A stretch of DNA of 64,000 bases. It comes from Rhodococcus qingshengii JCM 15477 (GTDB lineage Bacteria; Actinomycetota; Actinomycetes; Mycobacteriales; Mycobacteriaceae). How positions within the stretch are numbered: position 1 is the stretch's first letter; each line of letters opens with the position of its first letter. The stretch is from positions 1,098,501-1,162,500 of the forward strand of contig NZ_CP096563.1 of assembly GCF_023221595.1 (NCBI RefSeq), in the 5' to 3' direction. A model generated the notes under the pieces. That model saw nothing but the letters and a program-made list of their open reading frames with translations, was not told the DNA's origin and made no database searches. Of the stretch, positions 1-8,816 are shown piece after piece. The translations under genes were made by a program, and so were the position numbers.

Positions 1-391
1 GCTTACTGGCGATCTCGGGTTCAGTGCGCAGATCGTAAACCTTTGTCAGTCCCAGCTTTTCGAGATTGCTCATGTCATCGCCCTTGGGCGTGATCGCGTT
101 CGCGCGGTAGAAGACTCCCTTGTTCACGGGCAGGCCGAAAGTCCCCGAGTATCCGGCGCCGGTGCCTGCGACGTCGCGGAAATTGTCGATTCCGGTCAGC
201 CGCGGCGCATCTGGGGTCTGCTCGGAACTGCCGAGGTTGCTGGATCCGAAATCCAGCGAGCCGAACAGCGGAGCCGAGGGGCCAGGTTCGGCCTGCGCGA
301 TCGAGGCGCCGAAACCGGTGATGAGAAAGCTACTGGTCAACGCAATGGCCGCGGCAGACCGTAGTGAGCAGGTACGGGTGGATCGGGACAT
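1..391 (-). CDS. secreted tyrosine-protein phosphatase (N-terminal part, cut by window edge)
   Basis: The reading frame opens at ATG 391 and runs off the left edge, so only about 130 residues are visible. The start (MSRSTRTCSLRSAAAIALTS) is a signal peptide with a basic n-region, a hydrophobic core and an AQA-type cleavage region near residue 33. The mature part carries GIDNFRDVAG, then GVFYRANAI and VYDLRTEPEI, the N-terminal signature of the Y_phosphatase3 family (PtpB-like tyrosine/phosphoinositide phosphatases). The catalytic CX5R loop would lie beyond the edge. Export suggests action on extracellular or host-derived phosphoesters, which is an inference. It diverges from an iron-siderophore lipoprotein gene across about 260 bp. 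Confidence 0.8.
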   Translation of the reverse strand, partial: MSRSTRTCSLRSAAAIALTSSFLITGFGASIAQAEPGPSAPLFGSLDFGSSNLGSSEQTPDAPRLTGIDNFRDVAGTGAGYSGTFGLPVNKGVFYRANAITPKGDDMSNLEKLGLTKVYDLRTEPEIASK

Positions 392-593
392 GTGTGAGCC
401 CTTCGTCGAGCGGAGAGAGTGGCGAGTCGATGAGGTATCGCGAAGGCAAGGTAGCGAGTTCGCGTGTCCGATTCGAGAGGAATCTTGCTTTGCTCCCTCT
501 CAGTGGGAGGCGTGCTGCTGTGAGCGTGGGCGGCTCGGGAGGCGCAGTTCATTCCTCGGGAGCTGTGTTTGTGTAAAGGTCCAGTGCCCTGAT

Positions 594-612
594 ATTGGTT
601 AGCCTCACCAAA
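594..612 (+). promoter_or_regulatory. IdeR/DtxR iron box
   Basis: ATTGGTTAGCCTCACCAAA matches the 19-bp IdeR/DtxR consensus TTAGGTTAGSCTAACCTAA at 15 of 19 positions, including the GGTTAG core. It ends 41 bp before the lipoprotein start at 654. Iron-loaded IdeR is known to repress at such sites, so the downstream siderophore-binding gene should be induced when iron is low. Confidence 0.8.
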
Positions 613-653
613 TCAATTCCGGAGCAGTCCGGTGCGTTCAGATGGAGTTCAAC

Positions 654-1676
654 ATGCGGGTTCAAGGTCTGTCGCGGTTTCGCCGCGCAGTGGTGATCGG
701 CGCAGCAGCTGCGCTGGCGGTCGGCGTCGCCGGCTGTAGCAACTCCGAGGAGGCGTCGTCCGAATCGTCGACGACAGCCGCGAGCTCGCAGACCCGTGTC
801 TTCGAGGCACAGAACGGATCCATCGAGATCCCGAGCGACCCGCAACGGATCGTGGCCTGCGGATACGCAGTTCTGCCGCTGATTCAGGCGGGAGCGAACC
901 TGGCAGCAGTATGTGAGTGGACCCGTGAACTCGGCGACATGGACGACAAGACCAAGGCCGCTTACGAAGCTCTGCCGAAGGTCGCGCCCGACGGCAACGT
1001 CTCCCAGCTCAACTACGAGGGAATCGTCGCTGCCGAGCCCGATCTGATCATCATGGGTGTTCCCGCTCGAGTCGAAAGCCAGCTGGACATGGCGCAGCTC
1101 GAGGCGGCCGCTCCCGTCGTCTTCCTGGGACCGACGGTTCCTGCTGATTGGCGAGTGCTGGGCGAGCAGTTCGCCGATGCCGCGAATGTCTCCGACAACT
1201 ACGGCGAGTTCAAGGACGACTACGACGCCAAAACCGCCGAACTGGCCGCGAAGTACAAGGACAAGCTCGGCTCGCTGACCTTCGGCGGCGTGTGCAACGT
1301 CTGCAAGCCGGAAGCCGGCACCTTCTCACGCGAGTACGCGTCCTCGTACACGACCAATCTCTTCGACGGCCTCGGACTGCAGTTCCCCGGCACCCCCGCA
1401 GACCCTGCCGACATCCACGTCGAACAGGTATCCATCGAGAAGATCGGTGAAAATCTCGGAAATGTCGACGTGATCGTCTACGGCCTCAATGCCGACGGCT
1501 CGATGTCGCCCCAGTTGCAGGAGCTGGTCAATTCCGAGCTGTGGAAGGAATTGCCCGCAGTGAAGGCCGGCAACGTCGTCCAGGTCCAGCATTCGCTGGC
1601 CGCGACCTATCAGACGGCCCTTCTGACGCTGGATTCGATCGACGAGGGCCTGTCGAAGCTGCCCGCAAACCAGTAG
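654..1676 (+). CDS. iron-siderophore ABC transporter substrate-binding lipoprotein
   Basis: Product of 340 aa. A lipoprotein signal ends in VGVAGC (lipobox), followed by a Ser/Thr-rich tether and a periplasmic-binding fold typical of the FepB/FhuD (cluster 8) family: an RIVACGYAVLPLIQAGANLAAV lobe followed by EGIVAAEPDLIIMG. It should capture a ferric siderophore outside the membrane and hand it to an ABC permease. ATG 654 is chosen because GGAG (644-647) sits 6 nt upstream; an in-frame ATG at 642 has no comparable site. An IdeR box lies just upstream and a hairpin terminator follows. No permease or ATPase gene is adjacent, so it is an orphan binding protein within this window. Confidence 0.88.
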   Translation: MRVQGLSRFRRAVVIGAAAALAVGVAGCSNSEEASSESSTTAASSQTRVFEAQNGSIEIPSDPQRIVACGYAVLPLIQAGANLAAVCEWTRELGDMDDKTKAAYEALPKVAPDGNVSQLNYEGIVAAEPDLIIMGVPARVESQLDMAQLEAAAPVVFLGPTVPADWRVLGEQFADAANVSDNYGEFKDDYDAKTAELAAKYKDKLGSLTFGGVCNVCKPEAGTFSREYASSYTTNLFDGLGLQFPGTPADPADIHVEQVSIEKIGENLGNVDVIVYGLNADGSMSPQLQELVNSELWKELPAVKAGNVVQVQHSLAATYQTALLTLDSIDEGLSKLPANQ

Positions 1677-1691
1677 TTCATCGACTGTGAC

Positions 1692-1723
1692 GGTGGCCTC
1701 TCGCCTGATGGCGAGGGGCCACC
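1692..1723 (+). terminator. hairpin terminator after siderophore lipoprotein
   Basis: Arms GGTGGCCTCTCGCC and GGCGAGGGGCCACC pair over 14 bp with one G-T wobble around the loop TGAT. There is no long T-run, as is common in actinobacteria. It begins 15 bp after the lipoprotein stop codon. Confidence 0.65.
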
Positions 1724-1831
1724 TGCATATCCGGATGAGCAGGGCGGACAGCTCTCCGAACGGCGAGGACGCTTACCTGTCCCGGCTACCGGGGTTCTGT
1801 ACGAACTGCGAACGCCCGATAGGGTGACCGG

Positions 1832-2725
1832 GTGCGTCCTACACTTGATTCCTACACTCATCTGGCCGGTGGCAAGGTCCGTGACCTTTACACGATCGAC
1901 GACGAGCATCTGCTGCTTGTCGCGAGTGATCGGATCTCGGCCTACGACCACGTGCTCAGCACACCGATCCCGGACAAGGGGCGCGTGCTCACCGCGATGA
2001 GCGTGTTCTTCTTCAACGTCCTCGGTGGCACCAACCACCTGGCCGGCGAGCCCGACGACGATCGTATCCCGGAAGAGGTTCTCGGCCGCGCTCTCGTGGT
2101 GCGCTCCCTCGACATGGTTCCCGTCGAATGCGTCGTTCGTGGCTTCCTCACCGGCTCCGGCCTGGTCGACTACAACAACACCGGCGCAGTGTGCGGCGTC
2201 GCGTTGCCCGAGGGCCTCGTCGAGGCGTCCCGTCTGCCCGACCCGATCTTCACCCCGGCGTCCAAGGCGGCTCTCGGGGATCACGACGAGAACATCAGCT
2301 TCGATCAGGTAGTGGAGAAGGTCGGCCAGAAGCTGGCAGTGCAGCTTCGTGAGGACACTCTCGACGTCTATGCCCGCGCCTCCAACTTCGCAGCGGATCG
2401 CGGAATCATCCTTGCCGACACCAAGCTCGAATTCGGTCTCGACTCCGCTGGAAACCTCGTGCTCGCCGACGAGGTGCTCACCCCCGACTCGTCGCGCTAC
2501 TGGCCTCTCGAAGGCTACGAAGCGGGCAAGGTGCAGCCCAGTTTCGACAAGCAGTTCGTGCGCGACTGGCTCACGAGCCCCGAATCCGGCTGGGACCGTA
2601 GCTCGGACACGACACCGCCGCCGTTGCCGCAGGAGATCGTCGACGCGACCCGGGCACGCTACATCGAGGCGTACGAGCGTATTTCCGGTCTGTCCTTCGA
2701 CGATTGGGTCGGTCCCAGCGCATGA
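1832..2725 (+). CDS. purC: phosphoribosylaminoimidazole-succinocarboxamide synthase
   Basis: SAICAR synthase, 297 aa, joins CAIR and aspartate using ATP in de novo purine synthesis in the cytoplasm. The N-terminal [27 protein letters not shown] motif region, the [10 protein letters not shown] segment (SAICAR signature 1 region) and LADTKLEFG (signature 2) are all present, at full family length. The start is GTG 1832, giving [20 protein letters not shown]. The last codons overlap the ATG of the peptidase gene by 4 bp (ATGA), so the two are translationally coupled. purS and purQ lie about 15 kb away on the same strand. Confidence 0.96.
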   Translation: MRPTLDSYTHLAGGKVRDLYTIDDEHLLLVASDRISAYDHVLSTPIPDKGRVLTAMSVFFFNVLGGTNHLAGEPDDDRIPEEVLGRALVVRSLDMVPVECVVRGFLTGSGLVDYNNTGAVCGVALPEGLVEASRLPDPIFTPASKAALGDHDENISFDQVVEKVGQKLAVQLREDTLDVYARASNFAADRGIILADTKLEFGLDSAGNLVLADEVLTPDSSRYWPLEGYEAGKVQPSFDKQFVRDWLTSPESGWDRSSDTTPPPLPQEIVDATRARYIEAYERISGLSFDDWVGPSA

Positions 2726-4836
2726 GCCTGATCCCGCCGGTCGCAAAGAAGGTCCCCACCGAACGTACCCATCACGGACACACGTTCGTCGATGACTACG
2801 AGTGGCTGCGGGACAAGGACAACGCCGAGGTAGTCGCATACCTCGAAGCCGAAAACGCGTACACCGACGAGCAGACGGCCGCGCTCGAGCCCTTGCGCGA
2901 GAAGATCTTCCAGGAGATCAAGTCGCGGACGCAGGAAACCGACATGTCGGTGCCCACGCGCATGGGTAAGTGGTGGTACTACTCGCGCAGCGTGGAAGGC
3001 AAGTCGTACACCGTCCAGTGCCGGTGCCCCATCGCCGGTGAAGATGACTGGACTCCGCCCGACCTGACGCCCGGCGTCGAGCTGGCCGACGAGCAGATCC
3101 TCATGGACGGCAACGTCGAAGCCGAAGGGCACGAGTTCTTTTCGCTCGGCGCGTTCTCCATCAGCGAGGACGGCACGTTGCTCGCGTACTCGGTGGACAT
3201 CGTCGGCGACGAGCGGTACACCTTGCGGTTCAAGAACCTCGAGACCGGTGAGATGCTCGCCGACGAGATTCCCGATACCGCGCCTGGCGCCACCTGGGCG
3301 ATCGACCACAGTCACGTCTTCTACATGACGGTCGACGACTCCTGGCGTCCGGACACGGTGTGGCGTCACAAGCTGGGAACGCCGCAGAGTCAAGATGTTT
3401 CGGTGTTCCACGAGCCCGACGAACGGTACTGGGTTTCGGTGGGGTCCACCCGCAGCGAGAAGTACCTGATGATCTGGGTCGGTTCCAAGGTGACCAGCGA
3501 AGGCTGGATGCTGGAATCGGCGAACCCGGAAGGCGACTTCCGCGTCATCATCCCGCGTCGCGAGGGCGTCGAGTACGGGGCCGAGCACGCCGTGATCGGG
3601 GGAGAGGACCGCTTCCTGATCCTCCACAACGACGTCGTCGACGGCATCAAGGCAGAGAACTTCGTGTTGGTGGAAGCTCCCGTGTCGGATCCGATGAACA
3701 TGACGACGCTGATCGAGCACAGCGCGGACGTTCGGCTGGAAGAAGCCGAAGCCTTTGCCGGACACCTCGTCCTGAGCTACCGACGCGAGGCGCTCACTCG
3801 GGTTGCCGTGTGGCCGTTGACGGATGACGGCTACGGCGAACGCCACGAGATCGACTTCGACGAAGAACTCTTCAGCATCGGCATGGGGTCCAACCCGGAA
3901 TGGGCGCAGCCCACCATCCGGCTCGGGTTCACCTCATTCATCACTCCCGGGCAGGTGTACGACTACTACGTCGCCAGTGGTGAACTGGCACTGCGTAAGT
4001 CGCAGCCCGTTCTCGGAGACTTCGATGCGAGTAACTACGAGCAGCGTCGCGACTGGGCAGTAGCCGACGACGGAACCCGCATTCCGCTCTCGATCGTGAG
4101 GCGCGTAGGTGCGCCGCAAGGTCCCGCGCCGCTGCTGTTGTACGGCTACGGTTCCTACGAGGCGAGCATCGACCCGTCGTTCTCGGTTGCCCGCTTGTCG
4201 TTGCTCGATCGCGGTGTCGTCTTCGTCGTCGCACACGTGCGCGGCGGCGGCGAGATGGGCCGTCACTGGTACGAAAACGGCAAGACGCTCACCAAGAAGA
4301 ACACCTTCACCGATTTTGTCTCTTGCGCAAAGCATTTGATCGACACCGGTGTCACGTCGGCCGACCGGATGGTTGCCGACGGCGGTAGTGCAGGTGGATT
4401 GCTGATGGGCGCTGTCGCCAACATCGCTCCGGAACTGTTTGCCGGCATTCTCGCCAACGTTCCGTTTGTCGACCCGTTGACGTCGATTCTCGATCCGTCG
4501 CTGCCGTTGACGGTCATCGAGTGGGACGAATGGGGAGATCCGCTGCACAACAAGGACGTCTACGACTACATGCGCTCGTACAGCCCGTACGAGAACGTGG
4601 AAGCCAAGGACTATCCCGCCATTCTTGCGATCACGAGCATCAACGACACCCGTGTTCTGTACGTGGAGCCGGCCAAGTGGGTCGCAAAACTGCGCGCCAC
4701 CAAGACCGGTGATGCTCCGCTACTTCTCAAGACCGAGATGAGCGCCGGACACGGCGGTGTCAGCGGTCGGTACGAGAAGTGGAAAGAGGTCGCGTTCGAG
4801 TTCGCCTGGGTGTTGGACACCGTGGGCGCGAACTAG
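2722..4836 (+). CDS. ptrB: oligopeptidase B / prolyl oligopeptidase family serine peptidase
   Basis: S9A-family peptidase of 704 aa that cleaves short peptides in the cytoplasm, typically after basic residues in the PtrB branch. An N-terminal seven-bladed propeller (about residues 1-420) precedes an alpha/beta hydrolase domain. [16 protein letters not shown] carries the nucleophile Ser, and [11 protein letters not shown] near the C-terminus carries the catalytic His; [18 protein letters not shown] is the usual PtrB entry to the catalytic domain. The start is set at ATG 2722, overlapping the purC stop by 4 bp, rather than an in-frame ATG 18 bp further up. The purC-ptrB order matches what I recall from mycobacteria. 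Confidence 0.92.
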   Translation: MSLIPPVAKKVPTERTHHGHTFVDDYEWLRDKDNAEVVAYLEAENAYTDEQTAALEPLREKIFQEIKSRTQETDMSVPTRMGKWWYYSRSVEGKSYTVQCRCPIAGEDDWTPPDLTPGVELADEQILMDGNVEAEGHEFFSLGAFSISEDGTLLAYSVDIVGDERYTLRFKNLETGEMLADEIPDTAPGATWAIDHSHVFYMTVDDSWRPDTVWRHKLGTPQSQDVSVFHEPDERYWVSVGSTRSEKYLMIWVGSKVTSEGWMLESANPEGDFRVIIPRREGVEYGAEHAVIGGEDRFLILHNDVVDGIKAENFVLVEAPVSDPMNMTTLIEHSADVRLEEAEAFAGHLVLSYRREALTRVAVWPLTDDGYGERHEIDFDEELFSIGMGSNPEWAQPTIRLGFTSFITPGQVYDYYVASGELALRKSQPVLGDFDASNYEQRRDWAVADDGTRIPLSIVRRVGAPQGPAPLLLYGYGSYEASIDPSFSVARLSLLDRGVVFVVAHVRGGGEMGRHWYENGKTLTKKNTFTDFVSCAKHLIDTGVTSADRMVADGGSAGGLLMGAVANIAPELFAGILANVPFVDPLTSILDPSLPLTVIEWDEWGDPLHNKDVYDYMRSYSPYENVEAKDYPAILAITSINDTRVLYVEPAKWVAKLRATKTGDAPLLLKTEMSAGHGGVSGRYEKWKEVAFEFAWVLDTVGAN

Positions 4837-4837
4837 C

Positions 4838-4885
4838 TTCTGTGTCAATCAGGTTCGGTGACTGTCAGGTTCTGTGTCAATCAGG
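4838..4885. repeat. three tandem 16-bp units at convergent gene ends
   Basis: Units are TTCTGTGTCAATCAGG (4838-4853), TTCGGTGACTGTCAGG (4854-4869) and TTCTGTGTCAATCAGG (4870-4885). The first and third are identical and the 19-bp match continues three bases on. The array fills the space between the converging ptrB and response regulator genes and includes the regulator's stop codon. Confidence 0.8.
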
Positions 4886-5570
4886 TTCTGCGGTAACGAA
4901 CCTGAGGGCGCCCAGCGCGCCCGTACTCGGTCTCCCGGGTGAGCATGCCGTCGTCTGCCAGCTTTTCCAGGTAGCGCCAGGCTGTCACCCGGGACACGCC
5001 GACCGATGCTGCCACCTCTGCAGCGGTCACGGGTCCCTCAGAATCCCGGACGGACGCTGCGACGAGTCCGAGTGTTTGAGACGCAAAGCCTTTCGGTGCC
5101 GCTGCTCGATCGTCGGACGTTCGTAGCGCGGACATCGCGCGGTCGATGTCGTGTTGACTGACCGCAGACTCTCCAGCGGGAAGCGCTGCACGATATTCGA
5201 GGTAGCGCTCGAGCTTGTCGCGGAATGCTGCGAAAGTGAACGGCTTGAGAAGATAGAGGACGATCCCGCGAGCCACGGCGCTTCGGACCACCTCCAGATC
5301 GCGCGCCGAGGTAACCGCGATGATGTCCGGACTCGGGCGCAAACCGCCCAGGGCGGAAGCCACGTCGAGACCGCTGGCGTCGGGCAACCCGATGTCGAGC
5401 AGGACCAGGTCGATGGGCTGGTCGGTGGCGTTGGCCGCCGTAACTGCACGCACGGCGGCGTTCCCGGAATGAACCACGCCGTGGACCACGAATTCCGGCA
5501 CTCGCTCGACGTACGAACGGTGCGCCTGGGCGATCAACGGTTCGTCGTCGACTATCAGTACACGGATCAT
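4881..5570 (-). CDS. DcuR/CitB-type response regulator
   Basis: Response regulator of 229 aa. The receiver domain (residues 1-120) has the acidic pair DDE, phospho-acceptor Asp in LVLLDIGLPD and conserved Lys in LLKPF. The C-terminal half holds a winged helix-turn-helix (VTAAEVAASVGVSRVTAWRYLEKL) as in DcuR, DctR and CitB. ATG 5570 overlaps the stop of the upstream kinase by 4 bp (ATGA), which fixes the start. With that kinase it should sense an external carboxylate and control the divergent dctA. The stop codon lies inside a 16-bp repeat array. Confidence 0.88.
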   Translation of the reverse strand: MIRVLIVDDEPLIAQAHRSYVERVPEFVVHGVVHSGNAAVRAVTAANATDQPIDLVLLDIGLPDASGLDVASALGGLRPSPDIIAVTSARDLEVVRSAVARGIVLYLLKPFTFAAFRDKLERYLEYRAALPAGESAVSQHDIDRAMSALRTSDDRAAAPKGFASQTLGLVAASVRDSEGPVTAAEVAASVGVSRVTAWRYLEKLADDGMLTRETEYGRAGRPQVRYRRT

Positions 5571-7153
5571 CGCGGTGCTTCCGCCTCGCGCAGCGGGATT
5601 CGGACAACCAGCATGGAGCCCATCGCCGGTTCGCTGGTGAGCGTGCCGCCGTGCCGTTTCACCACTTGAGAGACGAGTGCGAGCCCGAGTCCGCGAGAGC
5701 CGGATTTTGTGGAGTAGCCACGGCCCTTGGCCTTTTCGAGTGCTTCGGGTGTCATTCCCGGGCCGCTGTCGGCGACGGCAACAACCATCATCGAATCCTC
5801 TTCCATTACCGTCACTTCCACCCACGGAGACTCGCTCGCGCGCGATGCGTCAATAGCATTGTCCACGAGATTGCCGACCAGCGTGACCAACTCGCGTGCA
5901 TTGAGCGAAGGAACCGGACCGAGCGCGGTGTCTTCGGTGATGGTCAGGTCGACCCCGCGTTCGGTCGCTTCACTCATTTTCCCGAGCAGCAGTGCGGCGA
6001 GCGCCGGCTCGTGGACCGCATTCATCAGACGATCTATCAACTGTTGGGACACTCGCAATTCATTAGTGGCGAAGGCCACTGCGTCTTCGTTCCGGCCCAA
6101 CTCGACCATCGTGATGATCGTGTGCAGACGATTTGCACTCTCGTGGGCTTGCGATCGAAGCGACTCGGCAAAACTGCGTACCGAATCCAATTCCCCGAGT
6201 ACGTTCTGCAATTCGGTGTGATCGCGAATTGTCAGCACGGTGCCAATTCTGTTGCCCTCCCACTCAACCGGGTGTTGGTTGACCACCAGCACACGCTTGT
6301 CGGTGAGGTGCACTTGATCCTTCGCGGGAGAGGCGTCGTCGACTCGCATGGTCTCGGGGATGGACGAAAGTGGCACGGGCCCGTCCGGTAGATCGAGGAG
6401 GCGACGCGCTTCGTCGTTGACGATATCCACTCGCGCATCTCTGCTTCGGCCTCGCCCGATCACCACCAGACCCTCACCGATGCTGTGCAGGACGGCGTCG
6501 TGGTGTTCGTACATGGTGCGCAGTTCATCCGGCGCCATCCCCAGGGTCTGTCGCCGGATACGCCGACTCACCAGAAGTGAACTCAGGAGGGCGGCAAGAA
6601 GACCGCCGCCGGCAACGAACAGGATGACCGGAACACTTTGGGCGAACTGCTTGCTGATCTGCTCGCGGGTGACACCGGCAGAAACCAGACCGACCAGGGT
6701 TCCGCCGGAATCGTAGACAGGAGTGACTGCGCGGATCGACGGCCCCAGCGACCCGGCGTACGTCTCTGTGAAGGTCACGCCGGCAAGTGCGCGGTCGATG
6801 TTCCCGGTGAAGAGTTGACCGATCAGCTCCGGGCTCGTGTGGGTGAACCGAGTGCGATCAGGCGCCATCACCACGATGAAATCGACGCCGGTTGCCTGTC
6901 GGATCTTCTCGGTCTGTGGTTGCAGAATCGCGGTCGGGTCCGGACTCGTCAGGGCTGCCGCCGTCGAATCCGACAGGGCGAGAGTCTGCGCTATCGAGCT
7001 CACCTGCCTGCGGATCGCGTCGTCGCTGTCTCGGCGTTCGTCGACAACTGCGAGCGCGGCTCCCACACCGATGACCAGCGCCAACAACGCCAATTGCAGG
7101 AGCAGGATCTGCCTGGCGACGCTCATACGTCGGCCGGTCTTTCGTTCGACCAT
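5567..7153 (-). CDS. DcuS/CitA-family sensor histidine kinase
   Basis: Membrane sensor kinase of 528 aa. A first membrane helix (about residues 11-32) and a second (about 172-194) enclose a periplasmic PAS-like sensor with the DFIVVMAPDRTRFTHT segment typical of CitA/DcuS. A cytoplasmic PAS domain follows, then a SPOB-like dimerisation segment (SLRSQAHESANRLHTI, phospho-His in AHESAN) and an HATPase domain with DNAID, DSGPG and GLGLALV. ATG 7153 is preceded by AGGAGG at 6 nt, clearly better than an in-frame ATG at 7180. It is cotranscribed with the overlapping response regulator and divergent from dctA, so the ligand is probably a C4-dicarboxylate or citrate. Confidence 0.9.
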   Translation of the reverse strand: MVERKTGRRMSVARQILLLQLALLALVIGVGAALAVVDERRDSDDAIRRQVSSIAQTLALSDSTAAALTSPDPTAILQPQTEKIRQATGVDFIVVMAPDRTRFTHTSPELIGQLFTGNIDRALAGVTFTETYAGSLGPSIRAVTPVYDSGGTLVGLVSAGVTREQISKQFAQSVPVILFVAGGGLLAALLSSLLVSRRIRRQTLGMAPDELRTMYEHHDAVLHSIGEGLVVIGRGRSRDARVDIVNDEARRLLDLPDGPVPLSSIPETMRVDDASPAKDQVHLTDKRVLVVNQHPVEWEGNRIGTVLTIRDHTELQNVLGELDSVRSFAESLRSQAHESANRLHTIITMVELGRNEDAVAFATNELRVSQQLIDRLMNAVHEPALAALLLGKMSEATERGVDLTITEDTALGPVPSLNARELVTLVGNLVDNAIDASRASESPWVEVTVMEEDSMMVVAVADSGPGMTPEALEKAKGRGYSTKSGSRGLGLALVSQVVKRHGGTLTSEPAMGSMLVVRIPLREAEAPR

Positions 7154-7225
7154 CGAGCGCCTCCTGAACGTAATGAACACAAACTTCCGGGCCCACCTGT
7201 TTGCAACAAGAATTCTCCACGACTC

Positions 7226-7245
7226 GAAGTGATCCCGATCACTTC
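7226..7245. promoter_or_regulatory. Crp/GlxR-like palindrome in the dctA / kinase promoter region
   Basis: GAAGTGATCCCGATCACTTC is a perfect 20-bp palindrome with a 2-nt centre. It contains GTGA-N6-TCAC, the core of the Crp/GlxR site (TGTGA-N6-TCACA). It lies 28-47 bp before the dctA ATG, so binding is more likely to repress dctA than to activate it. Confidence 0.7.
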
Positions 7246-7272
7246 ACAGATATCCGATCCAAAGGACACCCC

Positions 7273-8685
7273 ATGAGCAGCACGGCAACAGGGACAGTAG
7301 ACGGTTCCCCACAGCCCGAGGGCACCAAGGCAAAGCGCGACAAGACGCATTGGCTCTACATGAGCGTCATCGTCGCGGTCATCGGAGGCATCCTCGTCGG
7401 TTGGCTCGCACCCGAGTTCGGTAAGTCCGTCGGTGTACTCGGCACGTTGTTCGTCAGCCTGATCAAGATGATGATCAGCCCGGTCATCTTCTGCACCATC
7501 GTGCTCGGCATCGGCTCGGTTCGAGCGGCGGCCAAGGTCGGCAAGGTCGGCGGCCTCGCACTCGCCTACTTCATCGGGATGTCCACCATCGCACTCGCGA
7601 TCGGCCTGGGCGTCGGCAACCTGCTCAACCCGGGCAGTGGCCTGAACATCACGCCCAATGCGGCCTCCGTGGCCAAGCTTGCAGATCAGGCCCACAGCGC
7701 GGGCGGTACCTGGGACTTCATCGCGTCCATCATTCCGACGTCGATGCTGTCCTCTCTCACAGCCGGCAGCGTGCTGCAGACTCTGTTCGTCGCCCTTCTG
7801 GTCGGCTTCGCGATCCAGTCGCTCGGCAAGTCGGGTGAACCGATCCTCAAGGCCGTCGGATACATCCAGAAGCTCGTGTTCAAGATCCTGACGATGATTC
7901 TCTGGCTCGCCCCGATCGGTGCTTTCGGCGCCATCGCCAGCGTCGTCGGCCAGACCGGTTTGAACGCCGTCGTCCAGCTCGGAACCCTGATGATCGGCTT
8001 CTACCTGACCTGCCTGATCTTCGTCTTCGGTGTTCTCGGAACGCTGCTGCGCGCGGTCACCGGATTCAACATCTTCAAGCTGGTCAAGTACTTGGCCCGT
8101 GAGTACCTGCTCATCTTCGCCACGTCGTCCTCCGAATCGGCACTGCCGCGTCTGATCGCCAAGATGGAGCACGTAGGCGTCGAGCGCACCACGGTGGGCA
8201 TCGTCGTTCCCACCGGCTACTCGTTCAACCTCGACGGCACCGCGATCTACCTGACGATGGCCTCGATCTTCATCGCCGACGCCATGGGACAGCCGCTCGC
8301 CTTCGGTGAACAGCTCTCGCTGCTGGTGTTCATGATCATCGCCTCCAAGGGCGCTGCGGGAGTCAGCGGCGCCGGTCTGGCCACGCTGGCCGGCGGACTG
8401 CAGAGCCATCGCCCCGAACTTCTCGACGGCGTCGGACTCATCGTCGGAATCGACCGCTTCATGTCGGAAGCGCGAGCGATCACCAACTTCTCGGGCAATG
8501 CGGTCGCGACTCTCCTGGTCGGCGCGTGGACCAAGACGATCGACAAGGAACGCGTCATCGAGGTGCTCGACGGGAAGATTCCGTTCAACGAAGCCACGAT
8601 GCTCGACGACGAGGACGAAGAAGAGCAGCACAAACTCGAAACGGCTCCGACCGGCACCAAGCAGTCATTTGTGAGCCATCACTAG
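7273..8685 (+). CDS. dctA: dicarboxylate/amino acid:cation symporter (DctA-like)
   Basis: DAACS (SLC1) family secondary transporter of 470 aa importing C4-dicarboxylates or acidic amino acids with H+ or Na+. Family marks are SPVIFCTIVLGIGSV in the early helices, the serine-rich FATSSSESALPRL hairpin loop, GYSFNLDGTAIYLTMA, and NFSGNAVATLLVGAW near the C-terminus. ATG 7273 has AAAGGA 6 nt upstream. Divergence from a DcuS/DcuR-type system argues for a dicarboxylate substrate. A Crp/GlxR-like palindrome lies in the promoter region and a bidirectional hairpin follows the gene. Confidence 0.9.
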   Translation: MSSTATGTVDGSPQPEGTKAKRDKTHWLYMSVIVAVIGGILVGWLAPEFGKSVGVLGTLFVSLIKMMISPVIFCTIVLGIGSVRAAAKVGKVGGLALAYFIGMSTIALAIGLGVGNLLNPGSGLNITPNAASVAKLADQAHSAGGTWDFIASIIPTSMLSSLTAGSVLQTLFVALLVGFAIQSLGKSGEPILKAVGYIQKLVFKILTMILWLAPIGAFGAIASVVGQTGLNAVVQLGTLMIGFYLTCLIFVFGVLGTLLRAVTGFNIFKLVKYLAREYLLIFATSSSESALPRLIAKMEHVGVERTTVGIVVPTGYSFNLDGTAIYLTMASIFIADAMGQPLAFGEQLSLLVFMIIASKGAAGVSGAGLATLAGGLQSHRPELLDGVGLIVGIDRFMSEARAITNFSGNAVATLLVGAWTKTIDKERVIEVLDGKIPFNEATMLDDEDEEEQHKLETAPTGTKQSFVSHH

Positions 8686-8766
8686 ATACTTCCGCGCTGC
8701 TGAACGTTTGACCGCACAGCAGGCGCGGAACCCGATCTACGATCAGTGATCCTGGTCGTAACGATG

Positions 8767-8803
8767 AAAGAGACCGCCGCACCAACCGTGCGACGGTCTC
8801 TTT
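8767..8803. terminator. bidirectional hairpin terminator
   Basis: AAAGAGACCGCCGCAC and GTGCGACGGTCTCTTT pair over 16 bp with one mismatch around a 5-nt loop. It carries T-runs on both strands and sits between the convergent dctA and monooxygenase genes. Confidence 0.8.
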
Positions 8804-8816
8804 CTGTTCGTGGGTG

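Noticed and set aside
1610..2839. 409-codon open frame antisense to purC
   Set aside because: High-GC third positions create long antisense frames. Its residues are Arg/Gly-rich with no domain, and purC on the other strand is certain.
7123..8631. 502-codon open frame antisense to dctA
   Set aside because: Low-complexity Asp/Glu/Arg composition and complete overlap with a clear transporter gene; a shadow frame.
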